Of a stretch of 5,293 nt of DNA, positions 5,254-5,293 are shown piece by piece. The DNA comes from Rhodospirillaceae bacterium (lineage in GTDB: Bacteria; Pseudomonadota; Alphaproteobacteria; Dongiales; Dongiaceae), in NCBI GenBank assembly GCA_016794075.1, contig JAEUKU010000152.1:1-5293 (forward strand). The letters run 5' to 3'. The position numbers were made by a program, and so were the translations under genes. The notes beneath the pieces are model-generated. The model was not told where the DNA came from and searched no databases. It saw nothing but the letters and a program-made list of their open reading frames with translations. Position 1 is the first letter of the stretch. Each line of letters starts with the position of its first letter.

Positions 5254-5282
5254 GCGCGCCAACTTACCTCTGTGCGCGCCAA
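5254..5282. repeat. Direct 9-bp repeat upstream of the aldo/keto reductase gene
   Basis: GCGCGCCAA occurs at 5254-5262 and again at 5274-5282 (TTGGCGCGC on the coding strand), with start points 20 bases apart, close to two helical turns. The pair sits about 40-68 bases upstream of the ATG at 5214, inside what would be the promoter region. It could be a regulator binding site, but a GC-rich 9-mer can recur by chance. The right window edge follows, so any third copy would be hidden. Confidence 0.35.
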
Positions 5283-5293
5283 GGGCAAGCCGA

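Noticed and set aside
5215..5262. TTG start giving 16 more residues on the aldo/keto reductase
   Set aside because: The extra residues are not family-like, and the ATG at 5214 gives the standard N-terminus. It stays possible because the ATG has a weak ribosome site.
1..5293. tRNA, rRNA, riboswitch, CRISPR array, insertion sequence or attachment site
   Set aside because: No cloverleaf, regularly spaced repeat, transposase motif or terminal inverted repeats were seen on either strand. Small non-coding RNAs cannot be excluded by eye.

Overview
This is a GC-rich, densely coded chromosomal-type window. The codon use, the Ala/Pro-rich linkers and the style of each protein suggest an alphaproteobacterium, perhaps of the Rhodospirillales/Rhizobiales type. 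That placement is an inference from protein style, because there is no rRNA or other marker in the window. I see no mobile element, tRNA, rRNA, CRISPR array or phage gene.

Layout from left to right: (1) The left edge carries the C-terminal end of a family-5 (oligopeptide-type) ABC transporter substrate-binding protein on the + strand. A textbook intrinsic terminator follows it. (2) Four genes follow, all on the - strand and so read from right to left: a YeaE-type aldo/keto reductase (4381-5214), peptide-methionine sulfoxide reductase MsrA (3610-4266), a secreted multidomain caspase-like (peptidase C14) protein (1408-3432), and a Rieske non-heme-iron oxygenase alpha subunit (285-1376). The Rieske gene converges on the transporter gene at the terminator.

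Transcription units (inferred): the caspase-like and Rieske genes are 31 bases apart and probably form one operon. Its likely control region is the 177-base gap 3433-3609, which holds a perfect TATAAT -10 box, no good -35 box, and helically phased repeats upstream. The gap between the aldo/keto reductase and msrA (114 bases) has a sigma-70-like promoter candidate facing msrA. A strong inverted repeat lies just upstream of it, so msrA may be separately regulated. There is no gene-free stretch above 300 bases.

Working together: MsrA (repair of oxidised methionine) and the aldo/keto reductase (reactive-aldehyde reduction, by analogy with E. coli YeaE) both fit carbonyl or oxidative stress handling. 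The caspase-like protein is predicted to be exported and combines an intact His/Cys dyad with three helical repeats, an SH3b module and a Cys-containing C-terminal domain. The Rieske protein has a bridging Glu, as in CntA and choline-monooxygenase-like enzymes, which points to small, possibly quaternary-amine substrates rather than aromatic rings. Its reductase partner is not in the window. I find no convincing new defence or mobile system. The least explained parts are the caspase protein's C-terminal architecture, its pairing with the Rieske enzyme, and the repeat elements in the two intergenic control regions and upstream of the aldo/keto reductase.
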